From NCBI GenBank assembly GCA_964502465.1, contig CAZCWX010000268.1:1-17026 (forward strand): 17,026 bases of DNA, given 5' to 3'. Shown piece after piece: positions 7,178 to 14,123 of this stretch (the stretch's first letter is position 1; the number at the start of each line of letters is the position of its first letter). This DNA is from CAZCWX01 sp964502465. GTDB lineage: Bacteria > Desulfobacterota > Binatia > Bin18. The position numbers and the translations under genes were made by a program. The notes under the pieces were generated by a model, which saw nothing but the letters and a program-made list of their open reading frames with translations, had not been told where the DNA came from and did not search any database.

Positions 7178-7819
7178 ATGGGTAACGAGACCCACTTCCT
7201 ACATCTAACTCCAGCAGGCATCGAGCGCAGACTGGCGGCGATTTTGCGCGCCGAGGTGCACAGCTACAGTCGCCTCATTCACGAAGACGAGATCGGTACC
7301 CTCCAGATCTTGACTCCGTATCTGGAACTGATGCGTGATGTGGTGCAGCAGCACGGGGGCCGTGCGATTGGTTCGCACGGCGATAGCCTGCTGGCTGAGT
7401 TTCCCGGCGTGGTCGAGGCGATGCAAGGTGCGGTGGAGAGGCAGCGGGAGATGAGCGCCAGGAATGCAGACTTCCCTGAGCCGAAACGGATCGCCTTTCG
7501 CATGGGGATGAGGTTAGGAGACATTGTTATCGACGGCGATCAGCCCCATGGGGATGGGATAAACATTGCGGTGCGAATCGAAGCATTAGCCGAGCCAGGT
7601 GGTATTCTCACTGCGGGCAGCGTGGACGAGCAGGTCAAGAACAAGCTCCCCTTGCAGTACGCAGACCTCGGAGAACAGCACCTCAAGAACATTGCCGAGC
7701 CGGCACGGGTATGGCGGCGGGTGGTGTTAGAACCCTCCCCCGCTGTTCTCTCTTCTCCCTCTCCTGCGTCAGCGGGAGAGGATCGGGATGAGGGCCTTCT
7801 CCAGAAGCGGCGCAGGTAG
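7178..7819 (+). CDS. Single-domain class III adenylate/guanylate cyclase-like protein
   Basis: Class III nucleotidyl cyclase catalytic domain (about residues 17-185 of 213) with no sensory, membrane or TPR partner domain. RRLAAILRAEVHSYSRL aligns with the usual AADVVGYSRLM start, HGDSLLAEFP (67-76) carries the second metal aspartate D69, and GDGINIAVRIEALAEPGG holds the transition-state Asn129 and Arg133. The first metal ligand, normally Asp, is Glu here (E26), which may reduce or alter activity. The last 28 residues (from about 186, rich in S, P, R) are encoded by DNA resembling an interspersed repeat and are probably not part of the fold. ATG 7178 has no Shine-Dalgarno but matches the predicted transcript start. 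It separates tupB from tupC. An AC-like protein that no longer cyclises is the alternative. Confidence 0.8.
   Translation: MGNETHFLHLTPAGIERRLAAILRAEVHSYSRLIHEDEIGTLQILTPYLELMRDVVQQHGGRAIGSHGDSLLAEFPGVVEAMQGAVERQREMSARNADFPEPKRIAFRMGMRLGDIVIDGDQPHGDGINIAVRIEALAEPGGILTAGSVDEQVKNKLPLQYADLGEQHLKNIAEPARVWRRVVLEPSPAVLSSPSPASAGEDRDEGLLQKRRR
7759..7780 (+). repeat. REP-like hairpin inside the 3' end of the cyclase gene
   Basis: CTCTCCTGC (7759-7767) and GCGGGAGAG (7772-7780) pair over nine positions with one G-U wobble and a 4-nt loop, followed by GATCGGGATGAGGG. The sequence resembles widespread CTCTCCC...GGGAGAGG-type intergenic repeats. It supplies the odd Ser/Pro/Arg tail of the cyclase. Confidence 0.5.
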
Positions 7820-7862
7820 CACGCACCTATAAGATGGCAAAAGGAACACGAAGGAAACAGGT

Positions 7863-8975
7863 GTGGATGCTTCGCCTTTCCTAAGGGTCCAAGGCCTGCG
7901 CGTCGAGGCCAACGGTCAGACGCTTCTTGCCGTTCCTGCCCTGGAGATCGCACGGGGCGAGGTTCTCGCACTTATCGGTCCGAATGGCGCAGGGAAAAGC
8001 ACCCTGCTCCAAACACTCGCGTGTCTGCGCGCACCTGCCGCTGGTGTTCTTTGCTTCGACGGGCAGACCGTAGACTTGCGGCACCCACCACTCACGGTAC
8101 GCCGCCATCTCGCAGTTGTTTTCCAAGAACCGCTATTGTTCGACACCACGGTGGCAGAGAATGTTGCAAGTGGACTCAAGTTACGTGGCATAGGAAAAAA
8201 GATTGCCCAGGAACGAGTTGCTCTGTGGCTTGAGCGACTCGGCATCAGTCATCTTGCTGCTCGCCAGGCGCGGACTCTCTCCGGTGGGGAGGCACAGCGA
8301 ACCAGCCTAGCGCGGGCGTTTGTCCTGGATCCAGATCTGCTCTTGCTCGACGAACCGTTCTCGGCACTTGACCCACCGACCCATGAGACCTTAACCGAGA
8401 CCTTCCATCGCTTGCAACGCCAGACCCGGGTCACGACTCTTTTCGTCACGCACGACCGTCTCGAAGCGTTGCGCTTGGGAGACCGGGTAGCGGTTCTGCA
8501 CCAGGGGGAGATCCTGCAGATTGGCACTCCAGAAGAGGTTTTTGGTCAACCGGTCAACGAAATGGTGGCGAGCTTCGTTGGTATGGAAACGGTCGTGCGT
8601 GGTCAGGTGGAGTTCCAGTCCGCCGGGGTTGCCGAGGTCCAGATCGACTCAGGTCTGCGTATCGCCGTTGCTTCCGCTTTTCCCCAAGGAACACAAGTGA
8701 CGCTGTGTATTCGGCCAGAAGAGGTTACCCTTCTTGCCCCTACTGCACGGGCAACTCGCGCATTCCCCTTGCCACCCTCTAGTGCCAGGAATCATTTTTC
8801 TGCTCGGGTCACAAAACTCTTGCCGTGGGGTGCTGTATTCAAGGTCCATCTGGACTGTGGCTTCCCCCTTGTTGCGTTCGTGACTCGACCTTCAATCGAT
8901 GTACTGACACTACGAGAAGGGAGCACGGTCATCGCCACGTTTAAGGCGACAGCCGTTCACATTATTCCAGACTGA
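7863..8975 (+). CDS. tupC: Tungstate ABC transporter ATP-binding protein TupC
   Basis: Cytoplasmic ATPase that powers the TupAB importer; 370 aa. Walker A GPNGAGKST (39-47), Q-loop Q88 in VVFQEP, signature LSGGEAQR (139-146), Walker B LLLLDEP (159-165), D-loop SALD and switch H197 (FVTHD) are all intact, so it should be an active ATPase. Residues from about 240 onward form an extended TOBE/Mop-like C-terminal region (IRPEEVTLL; then ...SARNHFSARVTKLLPWGAVFKV...). Such regions bind the oxyanion and give trans-inhibition in molybdate and tungstate transporters. The GTG start at 7863 has AAGGAAA seven bases upstream. It lies 43 bp after the cyclase gene, close enough for co-transcription. A molybdate ATPase (ModC) is the alternative, but TupA and TupB in the window favour TupC. 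Confidence 0.87.
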   Translation: MDASPFLRVQGLRVEANGQTLLAVPALEIARGEVLALIGPNGAGKSTLLQTLACLRAPAAGVLCFDGQTVDLRHPPLTVRRHLAVVFQEPLLFDTTVAENVASGLKLRGIGKKIAQERVALWLERLGISHLAARQARTLSGGEAQRTSLARAFVLDPDLLLLDEPFSALDPPTHETLTETFHRLQRQTRVTTLFVTHDRLEALRLGDRVAVLHQGEILQIGTPEEVFGQPVNEMVASFVGMETVVRGQVEFQSAGVAEVQIDSGLRIAVASAFPQGTQVTLCIRPEEVTLLAPTARATRAFPLPPSSARNHFSARVTKLLPWGAVFKVHLDCGFPLVAFVTRPSIDVLTLREGSTVIATFKATAVHIIPD

Positions 8976-9039
8976 CCACAGGGAATATTGTCTTTTCCTC
9001 CTCTGTGTGAAAATTGTACCCTAGAGGTGTTGTTCGTCA

Positions 9040-9894
9040 GTGAAGACTCACATCACTATTGGTATTGCGCAGCTCAATCCCCGCCTTGGTGACGTAGAGG
9101 CAAATTTTTCCCTATGCGAACGGTATGTTCATCGGGCACGGGAACAAGGACTCGATCTTCTGGTCTTTCCCGAACTGAGCCTGACCGGCTACCATCTACG
9201 GGACATGGTGGCGACAGTCGCCCTCCGAGCTGACTCGCCAGAAATGGCGCGGCTCAAAGCGCTGAGCCAGGAGGTGCCTTTCGTTATTGGCTTAGTAGAA
9301 GAAAGCCTAGATTATCGATTCTACAACACTGCGGTTTACCTGGCCGGGGGAGAGATTCACCACTTGCACCGGAAAGTCTATCTGCCGACCTACGGCATGT
9401 TTGATGAGCAACGGTACTTTGCGCGGGGAAACCAGATCCGTGCATGTGAGCTGCCGTTCGGGCGAGCCTCCATCTTGATCTGCGAAGACCTGTGGCACCC
9501 TTCGACTGCGTACCTGGCAGCACTCGACCGAGCACTGATGATTATCTGTCCGTCATCTAGCCCCCTGCGCGGCATTTCCGACGGTGAGGAGCAGGATGAT
9601 AATGCGCGCTATTGGGAGTTGATCAACCGGGCGTATGCAGAGACGTTCAGCCTGTTTGTGGTCTATGCGAATCGGGTTGGGTTTGAAGACGGGGTCGGTT
9701 TTTGGGGAGGTTCGGAGATCCTCGACCCATTTGGCCGACGTGTGGCTAAGGGCCGGTACTATAAAGAAGATTTTATTACTGCTGAACTTTCTCTCGACAC
9801 GGCGCGGCGCAAGCGTGTTATTTCGCCATTGCTGCGAGACGAGGATATCGACCTGACAATCAATGAGTTACAGCGTATTCGTGGGTGCAAATAG
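9040..9894 (+). CDS. Nitrilase-superfamily amidohydrolase, NAD-synthetase glutaminase-like
   Basis: Cytosolic carbon-nitrogen hydrolase of the nitrilase fold, 284 aa. The Glu-Lys-Cys triad is complete: E45 in FPELSLTGYHL, K112 in HRKVYLPTYG, and nucleophile C148 in ILICEDLWHP, with the auxiliary E123 in FDEQRYF. The block LPTYGMFDEQRYF is characteristic of the glutaminase half of NAD synthetase (NadE), but no synthetase domain follows; the protein ends soon after the hydrolase fold. It may be a stand-alone ammonia-releasing amidase or act on another amide. The GTG start at 9040 is supported by AGAGGTG about ten bases upstream, and the protein then begins with the usual strand ITIGIAQLNPRLGD. 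It is followed 22 bp later by the SnoaL-like gene, suggesting co-transcription. Confidence 0.85.
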   Translation: MKTHITIGIAQLNPRLGDVEANFSLCERYVHRAREQGLDLLVFPELSLTGYHLRDMVATVALRADSPEMARLKALSQEVPFVIGLVEESLDYRFYNTAVYLAGGEIHHLHRKVYLPTYGMFDEQRYFARGNQIRACELPFGRASILICEDLWHPSTAYLAALDRALMIICPSSSPLRGISDGEEQDDNARYWELINRAYAETFSLFVVYANRVGFEDGVGFWGGSEILDPFGRRVAKGRYYKEDFITAELSLDTARRKRVISPLLRDEDIDLTINELQRIRGCK

Positions 9895-9916
9895 ATCATG
9901 AAAGGAGCAGGGACCA

Positions 9917-10528
9917 ATGGCCAAGAAAGCAGCAAAAGCAGCAAAGGGTGAGAAGAAAAATGCCACTCATGCGAAAAAGATGGCTGGGACACAACGAGCC
10001 ATAGCTAAAGCGGTACGGAAGCCCGCCAAAAAAGTCATGGCGCGCAAGGTCGCAGCCGCTCCGGTCATGTTTGCCGCCTCGCCAGTGGTCGAGGATTATA
10101 TAGCAATTCAGCAACTGCTCCACAAATATTGCCATGCCGTCGATCGCGGTACGGCGGACGACGTTGCCGCTCTGTTTCACCGCGATGGGGTGCTGCTCCC
10201 CCGCTACGAAAGCGACGAACGCTACGAAGGTCGTGAGGCTGTGCGCGGCTGGTACGCTCGCTACATGGAAGACTTTCGAGCGAAGGTACGCTATCTGCGT
10301 CACAAGATCGTGTCCTCGGTGATTGAAGTTGCAGGCAATGAGGCTACGTCCGTTTGCTATCTTGATGCAGACTCGATTGCGATCTCGACGAATGTGCCGT
10401 CAGTCGCCTTCGGCCGCTACGAAGATAAATTTATTAAGGACGAAAGCCGCTGGTGGTTCAAAGAACGGACGATTATTGTACACTACTCCTTTCCAGTCGG
10501 GACCTATCGCAAAGGACGCGAAGCGTGA
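9917..10528 (+). CDS. SnoaL/NTF2-like protein with a lysine-rich histone-like N-terminal tail
   Basis: Two-part protein of 203 aa. Residues 1-48 are low-complexity Lys/Ala with 13 Lys and 3 Arg but a single acidic residue, including KPAKK and RKVAAAP; this resembles histone H1/Hc1-like tails that bind DNA or other polyanions. Residues 56-200 form a SnoaL-like (NTF2-fold) alpha+beta barrel, recognised by IQQLLHKYCHAVDRG (64-78), the D/H positions D76 and H129 (YLRHKI) that are catalytic in related dehydratases and isomerases, and the terminal WWFKERTIIVHY. The Shine-Dalgarno AAAGGAG lies at 9900-9906 and the ATG is at 9917. Whether the domain is an enzyme or a ligand binder cannot be told. The tail is probably a later addition to a common fold. 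Confidence 0.82.
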   Translation: MAKKAAKAAKGEKKNATHAKKMAGTQRAIAKAVRKPAKKVMARKVAAAPVMFAASPVVEDYIAIQQLLHKYCHAVDRGTADDVAALFHRDGVLLPRYESDERYEGREAVRGWYARYMEDFRAKVRYLRHKIVSSVIEVAGNEATSVCYLDADSIAISTNVPSVAFGRYEDKFIKDESRWWFKERTIIVHYSFPVGTYRKGREA

Positions 10529-10596
10529 ACTGCATACGTACAGGCCAGCGGTCTGTACCACCAAAGGCTAAGAACTGCTAATAAAATGACTCTAGA

Positions 10597-10638
10597 TTCC
10601 CGCCCTTCGACAGCGCTCAGGACAGGCTTTCGCGGGAA
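10597..10638 (+). repeat. Short palindromic repeat with CCCTTCGACAG core
   Basis: TTCCCGC (10597-10603) and GCGGGAA (10632-10638) are inverted arms around a core CCCTTCGACAGCGCTCAGGA (10603-10622). The core reappears inverted in the second element. Confidence 0.55.
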
Positions 10639-10694
10639 CGTTCATTCGCCGGCGGCGCACCCTTGAGCATGAAAAGAGAGAAAGCGCCACAATT

Positions 10695-10793
10695 TATCAT
10701 TGCGAGCGGAGCGAAGCAATCTCGTTGTCGGACAGAGAGTGCTTCGTCGCGGAGTTTACCCTGAGCATAGTCGAAGGGCCCCTCGCAATGACA
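10695..10793 (+). repeat. MITE-like palindrome with TCATTGCGAG ends
   Basis: The ends TATCATTGCGAG and CTCGCAATGACA match as inverted repeats at 11 of 12 positions. A nested stem pairs GCGAAGCAATCTC with GAGAGTGCTTCGTC (one mismatch). Bases 10759-10778 (CCCTGAGCATAGTCGAAGGG) are a diverged inverted copy of the core of the preceding repeat. It has no coding capacity. Such elements are common in some deltaproteobacterial-type genomes; their mobility is unknown. Confidence 0.6.
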
Positions 10794-10961
10794 TTCTCCG
10801 ACCTGCTGTCCCTTTTTCAGGGAAATAACGTAGTCCCTGTCACGCCTACACAAACAAGCATCCAGGAAATCCACCTCCGTAACTTACTCCTCATGGTGTT
10901 ACCGATTCTTCACATCCTGAGAACAAACCCAGTCGGTTCGGCTAGGCAACTCCTTGTCTTT

Positions 10962-11765
10962 ATGGCTGGCCTTTTCTCCTTCTCTCTCCTCCTTCCATTC
11001 CTTTTCTTTTTTACTCTTGTTCCTGCTTTTGCCGGTGCCGCTACCGTCGCTGCAGTGCTCGATGGTGATACGATCAAGCTGACCGATGGCACGATGGTTC
11101 GCTACCTTGCTGTGAACGCACCAGAGCGAGGTCAGCCCTTCTATGAGGAAGCGAAACGGTATAACGAACGTCTCGTGCTTGGTAAAACCGTTCGTCTGGA
11201 AACCACTAGACAGCAACGGGACACTTATCGTCGCACGCTTGCGTATGTCTACGTGGGGAATACCCTAGTCAACGCGCAACTGATCGCCGAGGGGTGGGGC
11301 CATCTTTTCGTTATTGACTCTTTCGATCGCTACCACGACTGGTTGCAACTACAAAAGCATGCCCAAGCGCAGCGCAAAGGCATGTGGCGTGCAGGCGGAG
11401 TACCTGGTCCCCTCAAGATTACCACAGTACGAGCAGATGCTGAGGGCGATGACCGACGCAATCTCAACGGTGAGTACGTCCGCATCTGTAACGTGAGCGA
11501 TCACCTCGTCGAATTACAGGGCTTCTCCGTCCAAGATGCGAGTGGCCAGCGTTACGTTTTTCCTGAGGGCCAACTCGACCCTGGATACACCGCTCTTCTG
11601 CTGAGTGGCAAAGGTCGAGACACAACGCGCCGAGGGCAAGGTGTTTTTCACTGGGGTTCAGCGAGGCCAATTTGGAATAATGACGGAGATACGGCGGCGC
11701 TGTTTGACCCAGACGGGAAGCTGATAGACGTTTTTCAGGTGCAAGGAAAAGGGAACAGAGAGTAG
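10962..11765 (+). CDS. Secreted thermonuclease (SNase) with C-terminal lamin-tail domain
   Basis: Exported nuclease-like protein, 267 aa. Residues 1-24 are a Sec signal peptide (MAGLFSF, then a Leu/Phe core, AFA cleavage site). Residues 28-130 are a staphylococcal-nuclease domain: D34/D36 (VLDGDTIKL), R47, E55 (NAPE) and the arginine of YRRTLAYVYV match nuclease D19/D21, R35, E43 and R87. The calcium ligand equivalent to D40 is Asn (N52), which may weaken metal binding. Residues about 145-262 are a lamin-tail domain (NLNGEYVRICN, YVFPEG, WNNDGDTAALFD), commonly fused to secreted nucleases. I chose ATG 10962 because it begins the signal peptide; upstream in-frame starts (TTG 10725, ATG 10788, ATG 10893) would bury it behind repeat-derived sequence. 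No good Shine-Dalgarno is visible at any of them. Confidence 0.85.
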   Translation: MAGLFSFSLLLPFLFFFTLVPAFAGAATVAAVLDGDTIKLTDGTMVRYLAVNAPERGQPFYEEAKRYNERLVLGKTVRLETTRQQRDTYRRTLAYVYVGNTLVNAQLIAEGWGHLFVIDSFDRYHDWLQLQKHAQAQRKGMWRAGGVPGPLKITTVRADAEGDDRRNLNGEYVRICNVSDHLVELQGFSVQDASGQRYVFPEGQLDPGYTALLLSGKGRDTTRRGQGVFHWGSARPIWNNDGDTAALFDPDGKLIDVFQVQGKGNRE

Positions 11766-11804
11766 GGACGTTGCCATGCATCTCTGCAGCCTCGGAGTGA
11801 TCTG

Positions 11805-11860
11805 TTGACGCCGCCCTGGGAAGCAAGGTAGGCTCCTTGCACCCCTAATTGCTGAAGGAG
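11805..11860 (+). promoter_or_regulatory. Possible promoter with a palindrome over the -10, before the ETF gene
   Basis: TTGACG (11805-11810) and a weak TAGGCT (11829-11834) lie 18 bp apart. The weak -10 is the exact loop of an inverted repeat GCAAGG (11823-11828) / CCTTGC (11835-11840). A Shine-Dalgarno AAGGAG lies at 11855-11860, 11 bases before the ATG. Confidence 0.35.
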
Positions 11861-11871
11861 TTTCTGTCCCC

Positions 11872-13704
11872 ATGAAGACAATTGTGTTGATCAAACAGGT
11901 CCCGGTGGTGTCGGCAATGAAACTCGACCCCGAGACCAAGACCCTCATCCGTGAAGGCGTGCCCGCAGAAGTGAGTTCCTTTGATATTCGGGCGTTGATT
12001 AAGGCCGTTGCATTGCGAGACACTCATGGCGGTGAGGTCATCGTATTAACTATGGGACCACCGCAAGCAAGAGACGCATTACACCATTGCCTCGCCCTTG
12101 GCGCAGACCGGGCCATCCACCTGGTTGATCGTGCGTTTGCCGGTTCAGACACCCTCGCCACTGCCCGAGCCCTGTCGCTCGCGCTAAAACGCGAAGGATA
12201 TGAGCTTATCCTCTGCGGTCGCCATAGTACTGATGCCGAGACCGGCCAAGTCGGCCCCGAGGTGGCAGAGTTGCTTGATATTCCGCAAATCACTGGCGCG
12301 CGCACCCTCACGGTCACCAATCAACTCCTCACGGTCGAACGTGAGATGGATAGCGGGTTCGAGACCGTTGAGTGTTCTCTGCCGGCCCTGGTGTCGGCTA
12401 CTGAGGACTTGGCGCCAGAGCGGTTCCCCAAAAAGGCCGATAAGGAAAAAGCCAAAGAGAAGCCGGTGCAGGAAGTAACAGCAAAAGATTTGTCTGCCGA
12501 CCTGTCAGTATTCGGCACCGCTGGCTCGCCCACCTGGGTCGCGTCAGTACAAACGGTCGAGGTCGCACGCGAGAAAAAAGTTTTGGAGGGCGATCTTCCC
12601 GCTCAAGTGAACACACTGGTGCAATTCCTTCTGGAGCGTGGATTGTTCGGGAAATGGGCTGACGAAGACGAAAACGACGTGGGCCTCCAAAGGACAGGAA
12701 AGCCTGCTAGGGGTAAAGCCGTTTGGGTCGTCACCGAAACGCTCGATGACACCCTGCGACCGGTTACGTTTGAACTGCTCGGCAAGGCCACCGAACTGGC
12801 AACCAAGTATGCTGGAGAAGTCGGAGCCCTACTCATAGGCAGCGCAGTCGATCACCATGTCGCGAGCGTAGCGATCTATGGAGCAGACGTGGTATACCTG
12901 GCACAGGACCGTCGTTTAACGCCATACAGTACGGACATTTACACAGCCCTCCTGGCCCGAGCGATCCAAGACCATCAACCCGGAGCAGTCCTGTTAGCCG
13001 CCAGTGCCATTGGCCGAGACTTGGCCCCGCGTGTGGCAGCACGCCTTAGCTTAGGACTGACTGGTGACTGTGTTGACCTGGATGTGAACGAGCAAGGCCA
13101 ACTGCTGCAGTATAAGCCGGCGTTCGGCGGGAACGTAGTGGCCCCCATCCTTTCCCGTACCACGCCAGAGATGGCAACAGTGCGACCGGGGATGTTGAAG
13201 AAAGCGCGTCCCAACCCAGCCCGCCAGGCACGGATCGAGATGCTTTGGCCGGATAATACCGTAATGAGCCGCGTAACCGTCCTCTCGCAAACCGGTGCGG
13301 AGGCAGGCAAAGCCGCCGCGTTAGACTCGGCCGAGATCGCCATTGGCATAGGGAAAGGGATTGGTGGCCCAGCGAATTTACCCGTGATTGAACAACTTGC
13401 TACTGCTTTAGGAGGAGCGCCGCTTGCAGCCACGCGTGATATCGCGGATCTGGGTTGGCTCCCGCGACAACACCAGGTTGGACTGACTGGTCGAGCAATT
13501 GCGCCAAAGCTCTATTTCGCTATTGGCATTCGTGGCGCATTTGAACACACCGTCGGTATCCGACGCGCTGGGATTGTCGTGGCGATCAACAAAAACCCAA
13601 AGGCACCGATTTTTCAGAATGCCGATATTGGCATCGTCGGGGATTACGCTGAGGTTGTCCCGCTGCTGACCGCAGCGCTCCAGGAGGCAAAGGCAAAACG
13701 ATAA
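11872..13704 (+). CDS. Fused electron transfer flavoprotein, beta-alpha in one chain
   Basis: Electron transfer flavoprotein in which beta and alpha subunits, normally two genes, are one 610-aa protein. Residues 1-255 are ETF beta (opening MKTIVLIKQVP, the GRHSTDAETGQVGP block, SPTWVASV near its end). A short charged stretch follows, and residues 281-610 are ETF alpha (GKAVWVVTE, then ASAIGRDLAPRVAARL). The FAD region is recognisable but altered: QVGLTG (535-540) replaces QVGQTG and GIRGAFEH (552-559) replaces GISGAIQH. H559, N573-K574 and the ADIGIVGD end are kept. ETF passes electrons from dehydrogenases to a quinone oxidoreductase or takes part in bifurcation; no dehydrogenase or FixC/FixX partner is adjacent, so the pathway is unknown. 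The fused order, beta first, matches the usual gene order, consistent with fusion by stop-codon loss. Confidence 0.9.
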   Translation: MKTIVLIKQVPVVSAMKLDPETKTLIREGVPAEVSSFDIRALIKAVALRDTHGGEVIVLTMGPPQARDALHHCLALGADRAIHLVDRAFAGSDTLATARALSLALKREGYELILCGRHSTDAETGQVGPEVAELLDIPQITGARTLTVTNQLLTVEREMDSGFETVECSLPALVSATEDLAPERFPKKADKEKAKEKPVQEVTAKDLSADLSVFGTAGSPTWVASVQTVEVAREKKVLEGDLPAQVNTLVQFLLERGLFGKWADEDENDVGLQRTGKPARGKAVWVVTETLDDTLRPVTFELLGKATELATKYAGEVGALLIGSAVDHHVASVAIYGADVVYLAQDRRLTPYSTDIYTALLARAIQDHQPGAVLLAASAIGRDLAPRVAARLSLGLTGDCVDLDVNEQGQLLQYKPAFGGNVVAPILSRTTPEMATVRPGMLKKARPNPARQARIEMLWPDNTVMSRVTVLSQTGAEAGKAAALDSAEIAIGIGKGIGGPANLPVIEQLATALGGAPLAATRDIADLGWLPRQHQVGLTGRAIAPKLYFAIGIRGAFEHTVGIRRAGIVVAINKNPKAPIFQNADIGIVGDYAEVVPLLTAALQEAKAKR

Positions 13705-13713
13705 TAGAGTAGT

Positions 13714-13735
13714 GGGGCGCAGCAGGCTGCGCCCC
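13714..13735 (+). terminator. Strong GC hairpin after the ETF gene
   Basis: Perfect 10-bp inverted repeat GGGGCGCAGC / GCTGCGCCCC separated by AG, nine bases after the stop. Only TGTCT follows, so the U-tract is poor, but position and stability fit a transcription end between the ETF gene and the prepilin cluster. Confidence 0.65.
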
Positions 13736-13769
13736 TGTCTGACACAACTTAACAAAGGAGGGACGTCCC

Positions 13770-14123
13770 ATGCCCGCTGCGGGGAAAGCGGGGTATTCCC
13801 TCATTGAAATTCTGGTTGCGCTCACGCTCTTTTCTTTGGTTGCTCTCGGACTGTCCGTGGGAGTGGGCATAGCAGTCCGAGCAAGCAAACTGAGCGCAGA
13901 TTTCACCCTCGCCACGATTCTCGCCCAAGACAAGCTTGAAGAACTGAGTGCTCAGACCGTGTTCCTGAGTGATGGCAGCGATGCCCCAGCGCCTGGATTT
14001 ACCAGAGATTGGTCAGTCACTGCTGACGCTCCAGAAGCCGGCGTAACGCAGATCGACGTGACGGTCTCGTGGACTGACACGACTCCTCACACAGTCTCAC
14101 TCACGGCGGTGGTCAATGACTAG
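13770..14123 (+). CDS. PilV/GspI-like minor prepilin
   Basis: Type IV pilus or type II secretion minor pseudopilin, 117 aa. A short leader (residues 1-8) ends in G8, the prepilin peptidase site, followed by YSLIEILVAL with the conserved Glu at +5 (E13) and a hydrophobic helix to about residue 33. The small C-terminal domain (WSVTADAPEAGVTQIDVTVSW) has the beta-sheet pattern of PilV/GspI. AAAGGAGGG at 13754-13762 precedes the ATG by seven bases, a strong Shine-Dalgarno. It overlaps the next gene by eight bases. It is probably inserted in the inner membrane and assembled at the pilus tip as a priming complex with its neighbours. Confidence 0.85.
   Translation: MPAAGKAGYSLIEILVALTLFSLVALGLSVGVGIAVRASKLSADFTLATILAQDKLEELSAQTVFLSDGSDAPAPGFTRDWSVTADAPEAGVTQIDVTVSWTDTTPHTVSLTAVVND

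Larger units (their letters stand above)
10529..10961 (+). other. 433-bp non-coding region carrying interspersed repeats
   Basis: No credible gene. It holds the two repeat palindromes listed separately (10597-10638 and 10695-10793). An open frame does extend back from the thermonuclease gene to a TTG at 10725, but that part reads through the second palindrome and looks non-coding. I see no convincing promoter. Confidence 0.6.

Noticed and set aside
10725..10961. 79-codon N-terminal extension of the thermonuclease from TTG 10725
   Set aside because: It runs through the palindromic repeat and would place the signal peptide internally; ATG 10962 starts the signal peptide directly.
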